A stretch of 64,000 bases of DNA from the NCBI RefSeq assembly GCF_031877795.1, contig NC_133932.1:38764180-38828179 (forward strand). Reading direction: 5' to 3'. The notes under the pieces were generated by a model. That model had not been told where the DNA came from and did no database searches. It saw nothing but the letters and a program-made list of their open reading frames with translations. This stretch comes from Strix aluco (Eukaryota; Chordata; Aves; Strigiformes; Strigidae). Positions 1-10,637 of the stretch are shown one piece after another. A program made the position numbers and the translations under genes. Within the stretch, counting starts at the first letter, position 1, and the number at the start of each line of letters is the position of its first letter.

Positions 1-649
1 CATTCAACCAAACCGCACAAATTAAAAATGGCAAAGGACAGTAATCATGGAGACTAAGAAGTTGAGAAAACTGGCCTAAGAGTTTTCAAAGATAGGTCTC
101 ATCTGCTTTGAAGAGAGGAGCCTAGTAAACCGTGTTCCCAAAAGATACAGGTAATTTTCTGCATCATGGGAATGAATCTACATACTCCATTCCCATGCAG
201 GGGTTTCTGAAGAGGGAAATGAATGCAGCAAAACTGCTTTTGATGAGAGCACTGCAAAATACCATAAACATTCCTGACTCTGTATTTTCAAACATCTGGT
301 TCAATCCAGTTTTAGATGAAAGAGATGCTCAGTTGATGGAACCTTGCTTCCACAAAGTCCCAGTTTAATCACGGATTGCATATGAGAAGCCGAATTTGAG
401 CTGTGCTCAAGTTTTTAAGAGATTGTCTAGAGCAGTTGGTTTTCTTGTATTTTCCAGTAAAAGGTTCAGCGGGGCACTTACTAAAACAAACAAAAAGCCA
501 TTATTTTAGTAATGTAAAAACTACTATTTACATCCAACAAATAGATCAAAAGATGCTCTTTTATAAACAAAACTCCCATCCCACAGACACAATGGTATGT
601 ACAATAACATCACACTTTGCCAAGAGATTCCAGTATAAGACACAGAAAT
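1..649. other. Sequence beyond the probable ZBTB21 3' end
   Basis: AT-rich single-copy-looking DNA downstream of the proposed ZBTB21 poly(A) signal. Two short open frames (132-368 and 403-669, plus strand) show no domain, signal peptide or splice context and look like chance. I see no RNA gene or mobile element here. Confidence 0.4.
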
Positions 650-3600
650 TCAAAAGAAACAAAGTGTAAGTTTATTAGACGCCAAGATTTCTTAGTCAAG
701 ATCTAAGTAAAGAAAACACACAGTAGAAAAAGTTGTACAAAGCAGCAATGGATTTACATTACATTAAAGAAAAAGTTGCCCATAGCTATTAAGTCTCAGT
801 CCTAAAAAAGGTAAAAACCCATCCTGGTGTATTGAACTGATACAGAATGACTGTAAGGTATACAGGATTATAAAACCAGCTTCTTTTTTCTTACCTCTAT
901 AATCCTTTAAAATGACAAGTGATTTTGTGTAACTAATTGGAACGTTCTATAGCAAATATATTGGATAATTCCCATTTCTAGAAACTGTAGGAAACCATTT
1001 CCCTGTACCCAAGCACTAAAAGTGATCCCATTTTCCTGCTTTTTAAAAAGGGACACTGTCAAGAATAAGCCTTAAAATGTGTACTTTATATGTATTTTGC
1101 ATGTTACATTGCAAAAGATAGTTTGTTCTGGTTTTATGTATGTATTTTAATTAAAGATGCTGCTGCAGTAGTGGGAAGCTTGTATCTTTAAAAGGTAACA
1201 TATATTGCTGAGAAACCGGAAAAGGAAAAATGGATTTAGTCCTTTATTCTGGAGTAGTGACAGAAAGCAACATGAAAAATAAGCTCAACCCACAGAATTC
1301 AGATACATTTTTCAGACATCCTTGCAACAATTCAGGATGCCCTTAATAGGCATTTTCATGCCCAAGCAGCTCAAGTGTTATGACTCAATTCATGTTTTTA
1401 AACGCTTTGATTTTATTAATATCAAGTAGTCTTAATACAAATAAGTACATTTACTGTATACAACTTTTCTCTTGATAGTGTCCCTTTATGTACAACAGTT
1501 ACAGTACAGTTTTTCACAAGTCATTTTAAATAAACAAGAATCAATGACATTAAAAAATACTATCTGGCTGTGTTCAACAACAACAACAAAAAAGATTTTA
1601 ACACTGATTCATTAACAGCAACATTAAAAAAAAACCAAACCCCAAACCCTAAGCTTGCTTTGATTTTTATCTAAATCTTCTGGTAGGAAAATGTAAACAA
1701 TTTTATTGAACAGTATAGGCACATGCCAGATTACAGGCTCATGCCAGATATTTGCACCCTCGCTGTTAGTGCCACGAAGTTAGGCATAAGTCTGTCCTTA
1801 TCCCATGTGAGGAACTTCTAGTTTTATCACTGGAAGCTTGGAACAAAAACAGAGTACATGTAGCTTCAGATCAAACCCGCATGTCCTACTTGGGGGGAAA
1901 ACAAACAAACAACATCAGACAAAAAAAAAAACAACCCACAAACCAAAAAAACCCCCAAAACTACTGGATGTCACTAGAAGGCCTGCTTAAATAGGAAATG
2001 TAGGAACAAGTCTCTTACAGCTGTCTTTTTGTTCATGGATAAGGCTACATCTCCATTCTGAAATATACAAGACAAACTCCAGTGTCACCCACTGCTTCAG
2101 CAGGTTATCTGCTCAATTAACTGTCACAGGCTGTTTCACTCCGCCTTACCAAAAAAAAAAGGTAGAGACAGTATTACTGGTTCATGTCCTTTGTTTTTGT
2201 AAAACTGCAGAACTACACCCTAGCTGTATATGCAGCTTTTATGTAGAGGAATAAATATTTCAACATTTGGTTCTAGGACGTAAAAAAAAAAAAATCTATA
2301 TGTATTTTTCTGCCATTGCTGACTTTCAAGGTTGATCATGGTCCCAATTTAGCAAAGAACTTAAGCACAAAATTAAGACTGATCTTAATGGAACTTAACC
2401 ATAGGCTTAGACACTGCCAACACAGTGCCTGAAAGGAAAAAAGTCCCAAACCAAAACACATTTCATGGCTCAACCCCGCTCCTCTAAATGCAATAGAAGT
2501 TTCCATTGGACTTCCACTGAAGCAGGATAGTTCTCTGAGATTTATCTGACAGATTATAAAAATAGCAAAAAAAGAAAGAATTAAGATTCTAATCTATATA
2601 TTAAAACATCTGCACATTCCTGTCACAAATTTTAAGAAAAAAAGCAAAACACTTTTTATATTTAACAAGACCTCTAACTTTGTGTCACTTTAGTACACAG
2701 CTACAAAATTAAACAAAATATGATGAAGACAGGCTTTTGTATCAATAAATTTGCCTTTTATTTTGGCTGTGGCCAAACTAGACACTCTTCAAAAGACCTT
2801 TATTTATAAACAAGCAACTAACATTTTTTCCATAATTTAACTTTTTAAACATATATTAAAGTTATATAAGTGGAAGCATATTTATTCCGTATCCTCCAAA
2901 ATAAACACTTCTATCAAGGGCTTTTAAAGATACTGTATAAAAGCTAATAGAAAACCAGAACTGCTATATAAACATCTCATATTTAAACTTCAGAGATCCT
3001 GAATTCCTTTACTAAACAACAGGAACCGAATTAAAAAAAAAAAACAACCACAGAACACAGTCAAAGTTAAAAACAAAACTTAAAAAAAACCCCAAACAAA
3101 ACAACTAAATAAAACTTAGGAGGAGGCTATTTAGACAAAAAATATTTTATGGATTTTTTATAATACATAGTATACTAGGAAAAAGGTCAAGGTTTCTTCA
3201 GAGATGTTGCACAAGCTTTTGATTTCAAGTGTGTGGAATTTGTCTTCATAACACATAGCAGAATCCCATTTGGAAGTTAGATGACTATGACATAGTTGAA
3301 CTAGTCATCTTCCTTTAGAAAGCACACTGATTTTTGAAAGGCTACATATAAACTTTCAGACTATTGTATAGAGGAATCATTGGTGAAAATTTATGAACCA
3401 TTTTATAAAAACATGTTCATATTTTATATGCACAGATTTCTTACATACATTTAAAGGATACTTAGAGAAGCGTTATGTTTTTCTGATTTTATTAAACCAG
3501 GTTAAGTGTAACAACCATTTTATTTTTAAATTGCTTCTGGTAAGAAATAAATTTAGTCTTATTAGGTGGAGTAAAAAAGTCAACAACTAGAAATGTCACT

Positions 3601-5760
3601 ATTAAACTAGTACCTTGTTTTAGTTGCAATGTCACTGAAAGAGTTTAACTGATATTCTAACAAATTAGCATAATCATATTCAGCTACAATTTGCCTGAAA
3701 GAGGATGAAAAAAGAACAACACATTACTATTAGAAGTGTTTAGTAACAATTTTAGATTTTAATCAAAAATTAAACAGAAGAGGCTTGAAAATAACATTGC
3801 AAATTTTCTGGTAGCTGAAAAAAGTCAGGGGTCCATCCCGAGCCAATTCTTTTAAACTTAAGTTACAGGAAGAACAACTAAAAAAAAAAAAAAATCTGTT
3901 GGAAAAAAATGGGTGGCACACTCAGGCTTTCACTGAGAAAAATCCACTCCTGTGTGTGCCTAAGGATGCCCATCCTTAGATTCTTAGGAGTTACACTTCT
4001 GCTTAATTTTGCTAAATCTTGGTGTCAGCTTGCAATTCTTCTTACTATTGAGTTTGGAATACTGAAAAAAAATTCATGGTGACATACAGAATTAAAACTT
4101 TGCTCTTGCTCCCCCCGAAACTGGTGACAAAACTCCTGTTGCTTTCAGCAAACACAGACTGGGCTCTGGCTACGTAGTCTGGAATGCAATTCCCCTCTCC
4201 CAGCCTGCACGGGGTAAAGTTGGTCAGGATCATAAATGCTGCCTGCATCATTTACGTTCACTTTAATCCATCACCACTCCATTAAACTTAAATTATAGCA
4301 GAAGAATTTTTCACTGTTAGTTTACCACCTACTTCTGGGTAAGTATTTCTTTTACTTACAGAATAATTTTGGACCCTTATTATAGCTTCTGGTAAGTATC
4401 TATGATCCTACTTACACTAAATGCTCCAGTTGTGATTTGAGGTAAAATAATGGAACCACACAGAATATCTGCAGCCCATTATTACCATGATTTTCAACAA
4501 ATTAGAAAATTGCAACACATTATCACATATGATAGAAAGCGGCAGAAAGAAATATTCTATGCATTGTATTCATAAAATGCAGTGATTGTAGTGTGATGGT
4601 TTTTCCTCTGCTTTGAGCTGGATATGTATGCTTAATACAAATTTCAAATACATACTTCTTCATTTATACAGGTGTCTATATAAATATTTACATTTTTAGT
4701 TTTTGTTAAAACATATCTTTGTACTCATGGCCAAGCTTATTACTGTGTGTAGGAACACAACTCATCTTCTGTCCCTTAATGAGCTCTTTTTTTGATTTAA
4801 TAGTTATACATTCCTTTGTAGTTAGAATTACAAACTGTTGTACAAATAGTGGAAATAAAATTATGAAACTTGTCTGACATCCATTCAATCTTAGTTCATA
4901 CTATAAACAGTACCATTTGCATTATGATGGCTGTTAATATAATGACTTTAGCTACTGAAGTATCTATAGTAAATTAGTCTTTGGGACATTATATAAAGCA
5001 AAGTACCTCCTCCCCCAATTTTCCTTAGAAACTTATAATTAAATGGCTGAAAGCAGGCTTGCTGCTACTTTTTATATAAAATCTTAGTAATAATATTGCT
5101 GACTTTAGATTCTGTTTTAATTTGCACAAGTTCCATTTAACAACAAAACAATTCTATGTTCCCTTAAAATATCAAACATTCGTATCCAATAACATCAGGA
5201 TTACTCAAACTTGAGGTTTATTTGTTATTGCTAAAGGTTTCTAAGACCTAAGTCAATACAGCAAGACACTCCATCCACTTCCTCCCTAACTGCAAGTGCA
5301 TGGTGATTATTTATATGGAGCTTGTATGGTGGTTTCTTTTAAAAAAAATTAATGAAGTTGGTTACAGTATTTCACTACTACAAACTCACAGTTAGAATCC
5401 AAATTGTTGTTGCTCTTTCATTTAATATATAACTTTATATATAATACACACGCACACGCCAACATCACAGGATGAAGATCCATGCATACAATCCAGATGT
5501 GATCGTATTTCAGTGTTAAATGAAATAAAAACTATTCTGTTACTATTAGATCCCAGACCTCAGTATTTTAAATTACTCTGCTTTCTACCTACTAACCAAG
5601 TTAGTTTACCTTAATCTTCAAATCCCAGCAGCATCACAAATTCCAAATTCTTCATCATCATCACTGTTTTGATCCTCTTAGATTTCTATTTTACATGGCA
5701 TACATCTGAGATCCTGAACACGGCCTCCACTGAACCAGCTTTTTAAGGTATCTGTTAAAG
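650..5760 (-). other. ZBTB21: ZBTB21 3' untranslated region (probable extent)
   Basis: The stretch after the ZBTB21 stop codon is AT-rich, has no intron signals I can defend and no other gene, so it is best read as one long 3' UTR. Minus-strand AATAAA hexamers occur at 5217-5222, 3488-3493, 2881-2886, 2799-2804, 2757-2762, 1702-1707, 1412-1417, 1243-1248 and 671-676. Several mRNA ends are therefore possible. The last has a GT-rich tract just beyond it and is my choice for the distal end. A Pumilio-type UGUAAAUA element is present in the sense strand at 4692-4685. Many A-rich runs (for example 1921-1960 and 3029-3047) are low-complexity sequence. Transcript data would decide which end is used. 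Confidence 0.45.
671..676 (-). promoter_or_regulatory. ZBTB21: Candidate distal poly(A) signal of ZBTB21
   Basis: A canonical AATAAA on the minus strand is followed, about 15-45 bases further along the transcript, by a T- and GT-rich tract as expected for a downstream element. It is the last such hexamer I find before the window edge. Confidence 0.45.
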
Positions 5761-8700
5761 CTAATTGTGTGTCTGTTCATGGCTCCAAAGACTAAAAGCT
5801 GTCTTGAAAGTCCTATGACAGAGTTTACACATGTATTGTCTTTTGAATGTGATTGCTGAGAGTGGTGGAGCATGATAGAAGAGTGTATCTGACTCCTGTG
5901 GTACAAATAATTTTTCAGTAGTAGTGGAGCTTTCAGACAAGCCTGTTGGACTATCAGGCTCCAAAGGCTGGATTTTGGGGAGGGGTGGGGGTGGAGGTAA
6001 GGGTGGTGGTGATGGGGAATTAGCTGGTGGACATATCTCAGGCTCCTTATTTGTGGACTCCTCTGAAGCCTGTGACATGTGAGACTGGAAGTGACTCCAC
6101 AGCCGGAAATTGGTTCGGAAGGCCTTGTTACACACATGACAAATAAATGGCTTCACAGAGCATAAGAGCTCTTGGTGACGCTCCAGCTGCTTGCGTACAG
6201 TGAAAATCTTCCCACACTTTTCACAGGGCCACAAACCAGCATCTTTGTTGGAGACTACTTCCTTAGGTTCTCTGCTTGTTTCAGTGACCTCATCCTCCAT
6301 ATCATCTGCAGGCTCTTCTTTGATCTGAATTTTAAACTGCTTGGAAACACTCAAGTCTTCAGGTAGGCATGAGGAATCTTCAGAATCAAAATTTATTTGT
6401 TCTGATGAATCACTGACTACACCATCCTCCTTTGCAGCCACAAAATTGTTCATTTTATTGGATTCTGGCTGAGGAGGCAATCTTGACGAACTAGTTATTT
6501 CTCCATTGTGATCCAGGATAGGTAAAGAAAAGTTCTCTGATGGAGCCATTGTGTTTTGATTGTGAACTTCAACTTGATGACGCCAAATACTGAAGGATGA
6601 TTTAAAGCTACGCATACACTCAAGACAAGTAAGCTTCTTGTATTCACACTTGCTTTCATGCTCATGCGTCAGCTCTGGAGAAGAAAATCTAAGGCTGCAG
6701 TAAGGACAGACAGTAGCATTTCTACAGAGTCGCTCATGATTTCCCTGTTCAATAAGTGAAGAGAGCTTAGCATTGCAGAGACGGCACTGATAAACCTCTT
6801 TGTTTTCTACTGGACTTGCAATATGAATATGATCTTTCTGCTTAGGAGCCTTATTTCCTCCAATTGGTTTCTCCCCTGGGTGCATTTTTATGTGCTGTTT
6901 AAATTGTGAGAGGAAACGATAAGTCTTCCCGCAGTAGGTACAAATATAGGCCCCTTTGGTTCTTGATCTTAAATTCCTTTTGATGACTTGTGCTTGTGAA
7001 GCAGACTGTCCCTGAAAACCTTGCTTGCCACGCCTTAGTTTAACAATTAGAGCTTTTTTAATTTCTCTCTCTCTCACTATATCGATCAGTTTTCTTTGGA
7101 ATTTTTCATCCAAAACAGCATGTGAACTGGAAGCTGGTGAGGGATTCTTCACGATTCCATGTTGTGTCTGGCAGTGTGTCCACACTTTGAAATTTGTGTG
7201 AAATCTCTTGTGGCATATGTCACAAGCATAGGGCTTCTCTGGATTATGATACATGTTAACATGACGATGAAGACCTGCTGTTGATCTGAAAATTTTAAGG
7301 CAGTGCTTGCATTTAAATTTTTTATTTGGTCTTGCTTCTTCCATCTCGCTGTATTCATCTTTACTGACATCAGAGTCGGGAAAATCAGCATCAAGGTGCG
7401 TAGGGCTTGAGCCTTCCTCAAAGTTGTCTTCTGACGCAGGAGAACCCTGCTCATCCACCTTCAGTTTCTTAAATGGTAGGCTTCTATCAGCTTGAAAACT
7501 CCTTTTTGCTGGAAGTCTACTTGGTTCCTTATGATCATCCTCAGTTTTAACAGGAAAGTCTTTATTTGTCGATGCTGAAGCATCACCCACTGTAACTCTT
7601 ATTATTTCGGCAGGATCTGAAAGTGGACTGCTAGGTTCAGTTTTTATTCGCACCTCTGTGAGAGGGGAAGCGACCTCCCTATCAGTTGACTGAGAGGCAC
7701 TGAAAGACCTAAGGCGGTGTGGGTGTATTACCTGTGGCTTTTCATCTAAGACTAACTTCTCTGATGACTCTTTCAAGGATGACTTTTGAGATACAACGTT
7801 AAATGTCTTCTGGGAATCATTAGTTCCCGGTGAGGAGGATGATGATACCTGTGAAGGTTTTAGGTCAACAGAAGGTGAGTAAATAGGAACCTGGCTGTCC
7901 ATGGACAGCGACCTTCGAAGGAGACTCTTTACAAGTGGCCCACTTCTGTCAATACTTTGGTTTTCTGGACCAGATCCACTAGATGGGATTACTAGCCCTA
8001 ACTTTGAGTAGTATAGCAAATTCCTGTCTTCACCTTGACCGTTTCCTTTTCCCGCCTCTCGCAACAAAAATGTAGATTCTGACGTGCCACGCAGAGACAA
8101 GACTGGTGGACGTGGTCTTTTTAATGACATCTCTGCAGTCTTTCCTCTTAAAAGCTGACCACTGCTTCCTGGTTCATCGCTTGCAATTTCCTTCTCCGCT
8201 AAAGGCATTTGAGGCAGTACTGTGTTCCTTTTCGCTAAACCACCTCTGCTCTGATCCTCCACAGTTCCAGAAGTTTCATGAACCTTGGTGTAGCTCACAG
8301 GGCTTTCTTTCAGCCATCTCCTTTCAGTCAGTGACAAGTTGTGAAGGGTTTCAGTTGGTTTTGTTACTTGTGGTCTACTGCTAGTTTTGACAGCAACAGA
8401 GGGTAAAGGTTTAGAAGTATGGCTTAAATCATGTTGTGTTTGATTTATACTTTTCGCTTGTGCTTCAATTCTGTTTTGACAGACAATGACACTTCTCTTC
8501 TGAGAACTACTTTCGTCTTCATCTTGATACAGTATTTTCTTAATAGGGCAAGTTGGAAAAGGAGCTTGAGGACTCTTAGAAACAATGTTTGTAAGAAAGG
8601 ATATTCCAAGACTGTAGCCCAGTTCTTGCACAGCTGCAAGACTGCCTTTCTCAATGAATAAGGATGAAGAATAAATGTAGTTTAACACATTATCAAAAGC

Positions 8701-8934
8701 ATCTGGCTCACAAAAGTCGAGTTGAAACACTGACTGAGACTCATTCTCCTTATTCGTGAACAGAGTCTGGAAGTATTCACTGCTGGCAGCCAGAACGTTT
8801 TTATGAGCTCGAAATTTCTGATCTCCTACTATAAGAACAACATCACACAGCTGTCCCTTTAGACGCTCCTCATTCAGTGCGCTTAGAAGTGAAATGGCAT
8901 GTGCTGGATTTATGTAATGCAAGAGCCCCTCCAT
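5761..8934 (-). CDS. ZBTB21: ZBTB21 (ZNF295), BTB and C2H2 zinc-finger transcription regulator
   Basis: This is a complete 1,057-residue coding region in one exon, close to the human length of 1,066 as I recall it. The chosen start gives MEGLLHYINPAHAISLL, the family N terminus. It lies 13 bases after a pyrimidine-rich tract ending in an AG acceptor (8950-8948), so the open frame upstream of it is intron. Residues about 1-120 form the BTB/POZ dimerisation domain (LCDVVLIVGDQKFRAHKNVL). Nine zinc fingers follow: 540-563, 569-592, 663-685, 715-737, 741-763, 768-791, 902-925, 930-952 and 1034-1056. Fingers 4, 5 and 7 have a C2HC ending. SUMO-type motifs (hydrophobic-K-x-E) occur near 431, 463 and 872. 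A proline-rich run lies at 973-990, and Ser/Thr-rich disordered sequence separates the BTB domain from the fingers. The family acts in the nucleus, usually as a DNA-binding repressor, and human ZBTB21 is reported to pair with ZBTB14. No frameshift or internal stop is seen. Confidence 0.97.
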   Translation of the reverse strand: MEGLLHYINPAHAISLLSALNEERLKGQLCDVVLIVGDQKFRAHKNVLAASSEYFQTLFTNKENESQSVFQLDFCEPDAFDNVLNYIYSSSLFIEKGSLAAVQELGYSLGISFLTNIVSKSPQAPFPTCPIKKILYQDEDESSSQKRSVIVCQNRIEAQAKSINQTQHDLSHTSKPLPSVAVKTSSRPQVTKPTETLHNLSLTERRWLKESPVSYTKVHETSGTVEDQSRGGLAKRNTVLPQMPLAEKEIASDEPGSSGQLLRGKTAEMSLKRPRPPVLSLRGTSESTFLLREAGKGNGQGEDRNLLYYSKLGLVIPSSGSGPENQSIDRSGPLVKSLLRRSLSMDSQVPIYSPSVDLKPSQVSSSSSPGTNDSQKTFNVVSQKSSLKESSEKLVLDEKPQVIHPHRLRSFSASQSTDREVASPLTEVRIKTEPSSPLSDPAEIIRVTVGDASASTNKDFPVKTEDDHKEPSRLPAKRSFQADRSLPFKKLKVDEQGSPASEDNFEEGSSPTHLDADFPDSDVSKDEYSEMEEARPNKKFKCKHCLKIFRSTAGLHRHVNMYHNPEKPYACDICHKRFHTNFKVWTHCQTQHGIVKNPSPASSSHAVLDEKFQRKLIDIVREREIKKALIVKLRRGKQGFQGQSASQAQVIKRNLRSRTKGAYICTYCGKTYRFLSQFKQHIKMHPGEKPIGGNKAPKQKDHIHIASPVENKEVYQCRLCNAKLSSLIEQGNHERLCRNATVCPYCSLRFSSPELTHEHESKCEYKKLTCLECMRSFKSSFSIWRHQVEVHNQNTMAPSENFSLPILDHNGEITSSSRLPPQPESNKMNNFVAAKEDGVVSDSSEQINFDSEDSSCLPEDLSVSKQFKIQIKEEPADDMEDEVTETSREPKEVVSNKDAGLWPCEKCGKIFTVRKQLERHQELLCSVKPFICHVCNKAFRTNFRLWSHFQSHMSQASEESTNKEPEICPPANSPSPPPLPPPPPLPKIQPLEPDSPTGLSESSTTTEKLFVPQESDTLFYHAPPLSAITFKRQYMCKLCHRTFKTAFSLWSHEQTHN

Positions 8935-10209
8935 GATTCTGATGTTTCTGAAAAAGAACAACAACAAAAAAAAGTTGTAGGTTGCCTTGTGTGAACTGTT
9001 GTTAGAGATAAAGTAAACACACCTAATCCCTCTGTACTTCATAAATTGGCTAAACCACCATCAACAGTGCTGAAGAAAGCAGCTTGTTTGGAGGAAAGGT
9101 ATATGGCAATTAAAGCAACGCTGTTAGCTCCAACAGATGCACAGCCACGAGAAGAGCCAGCTCGTGTGCCCACTTTCAAATACACTGTTAATCATTGATC
9201 TTATACCAAGAATATTATACCTAATTAACGCAGGGGGGTGGGTGGGGGCTGTGTTCTCTTCCTGCAATACACCTGTTCACATGAGGGAACAGTTCAATCA
9301 TTTCACTCTTGATCATCTTTTTCTCAGCTTTAGCTTTATGAAGATCTATCTTGACAACCGCATTGATAAACTCTTGAATAAGACATCTAAAGCTTAGTTA
9401 TGCCAAGTCACCTTTCTGAGGCTAAGCAACCCTGACAGTCTCTTGCTGACTAAACAAATTAACGGGGCTTTGTTGTCATTTTTAATAGGATGATGGAAAG
9501 GCCATTAATACTGGGAAGGGAGAAGGAAGCAGGATTATTGTCTGTAATCTAGATTAATTCATCATGTTTGCTTATGCTTAATAAGTGTGGTTAATATATA
9601 CTTCTAGCTATCAAATATGTGTCACTTATAACTGCACTGAGAGGATCTGGTTTCTTGGAAATGTCACAATTATAATTGAAGTATCCCTGCACTGCTTTGT
9701 TTTAGCTTAAAAGCAATCAGAGAACTGAACTCTATGCTTCATTAGCATAAGAGCACTTCATGCCCACAACCCCTATACTTGAGGAACAGTTACCCTCGGG
9801 TGCATCCAAGAGTACAATATGCACAAATTAAACTGCAGTGCAGAAACCTCCATGTTCCATATGCTTCAAAACACTGCCCACCCTGTACTGCAGGATGTCT
9901 CAATAACTCAATAGACTGCTCCAGATTAGATTTTAACAAAAGAAGAGAATTGGATTTTAAGATAGTTTAAACAAAAAACTTCTGTGGCTTGAATTGAAAT
10001 TTATATATCTGTGCACCTGCACTCACACAGAGAAATCAGCAATATCCAATTTTCTTTTTTTTCATGGACACTCTTACAATTCTGTTCAAGTTAACCTGTA
10101 AGAATTTTACACTACCTTCCTCTATGGTGGTAGTACAAGTCAATGATGTATCTGTTAAAAGCAAACCCCATCTCTTTACAGATGATTCGAGAAACTACTC
10201 TTCAATTTA

Positions 10210-10637
10210 TGTCATGGTTTAGGCCCAGTCGGCAAGTAAGCACCACATGGCTGCTCACTCACTCCTCCCTCCTCAGTGGGATGCGGAGGACAATCAGAAG
10301 AAAAAGGTAAAAACTTGTGGGTTGAGATAAGGACAATTTAACAGGACAACACAAGGAGAGAAGAAATAATAATAATAATAAAAATTATTAATAATAATGA
10401 GAATATATGAAGCAAGTGATGCACAATGCAATTGCTCACCACCCAGAACCTGATGCCCAGCCAGTTTCCGAGACACGATCCCTCCCCCTGCCCCGACCTG
10501 CTTCCCTAGTTATGTACTGACCATGAACGTCATTTGGTGTCCAATATCCCCTTGGCTAGTTTGGGTCAGCTATCCTGGCTGTGCCCCCCTCCCAGCTTCT
10601 TGTGAAAATTAACTCTATCCCAGCCAAATCCAGGACA
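10210..10637 (-). mobile_element. Solo LTR of an ERVL-like endogenous retrovirus
   Basis: A GC-richer block in AT-rich intron begins, read on the minus strand, with TGTCCTGG and ends with CATGACA. It therefore has the TG...CA ends of an LTR. The first 40 or so bases on that strand (the TTTGGCTGGGATAGAGTTAA region) match a start I know from LTRs scattered through bird genomes. The flanking pentamers are ATTTA and GTTTA, a likely five-base target duplication with one change, which fits ERVL. No internal retroviral genes flank it, so it is a recombined solo LTR. It sits in the transcribed orientation of ZBTB21 within its intron. Family assignment is from memory. Confidence 0.65.
10365..10399. 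repeat. (AAT)n microsatellite inside the LTR
   Basis: AAT/ATA trinucleotides are repeated with a short interruption around 10381-10389. Its position within the LTR suggests expansion after insertion. Confidence 0.85.

Noticed and set aside
132-669. Two short plus-strand open frames at the left edge
   Set aside because: No domain, signal peptide or convincing splice context; low-complexity AT-rich composition.
8935-9042. Apparent 36-residue N-terminal extension of ZBTB21
   Set aside because: A pyrimidine tract and AG acceptor at 8950-8948 show most of this is intron, and the family N terminus is MEGLLHYIN at 8934.
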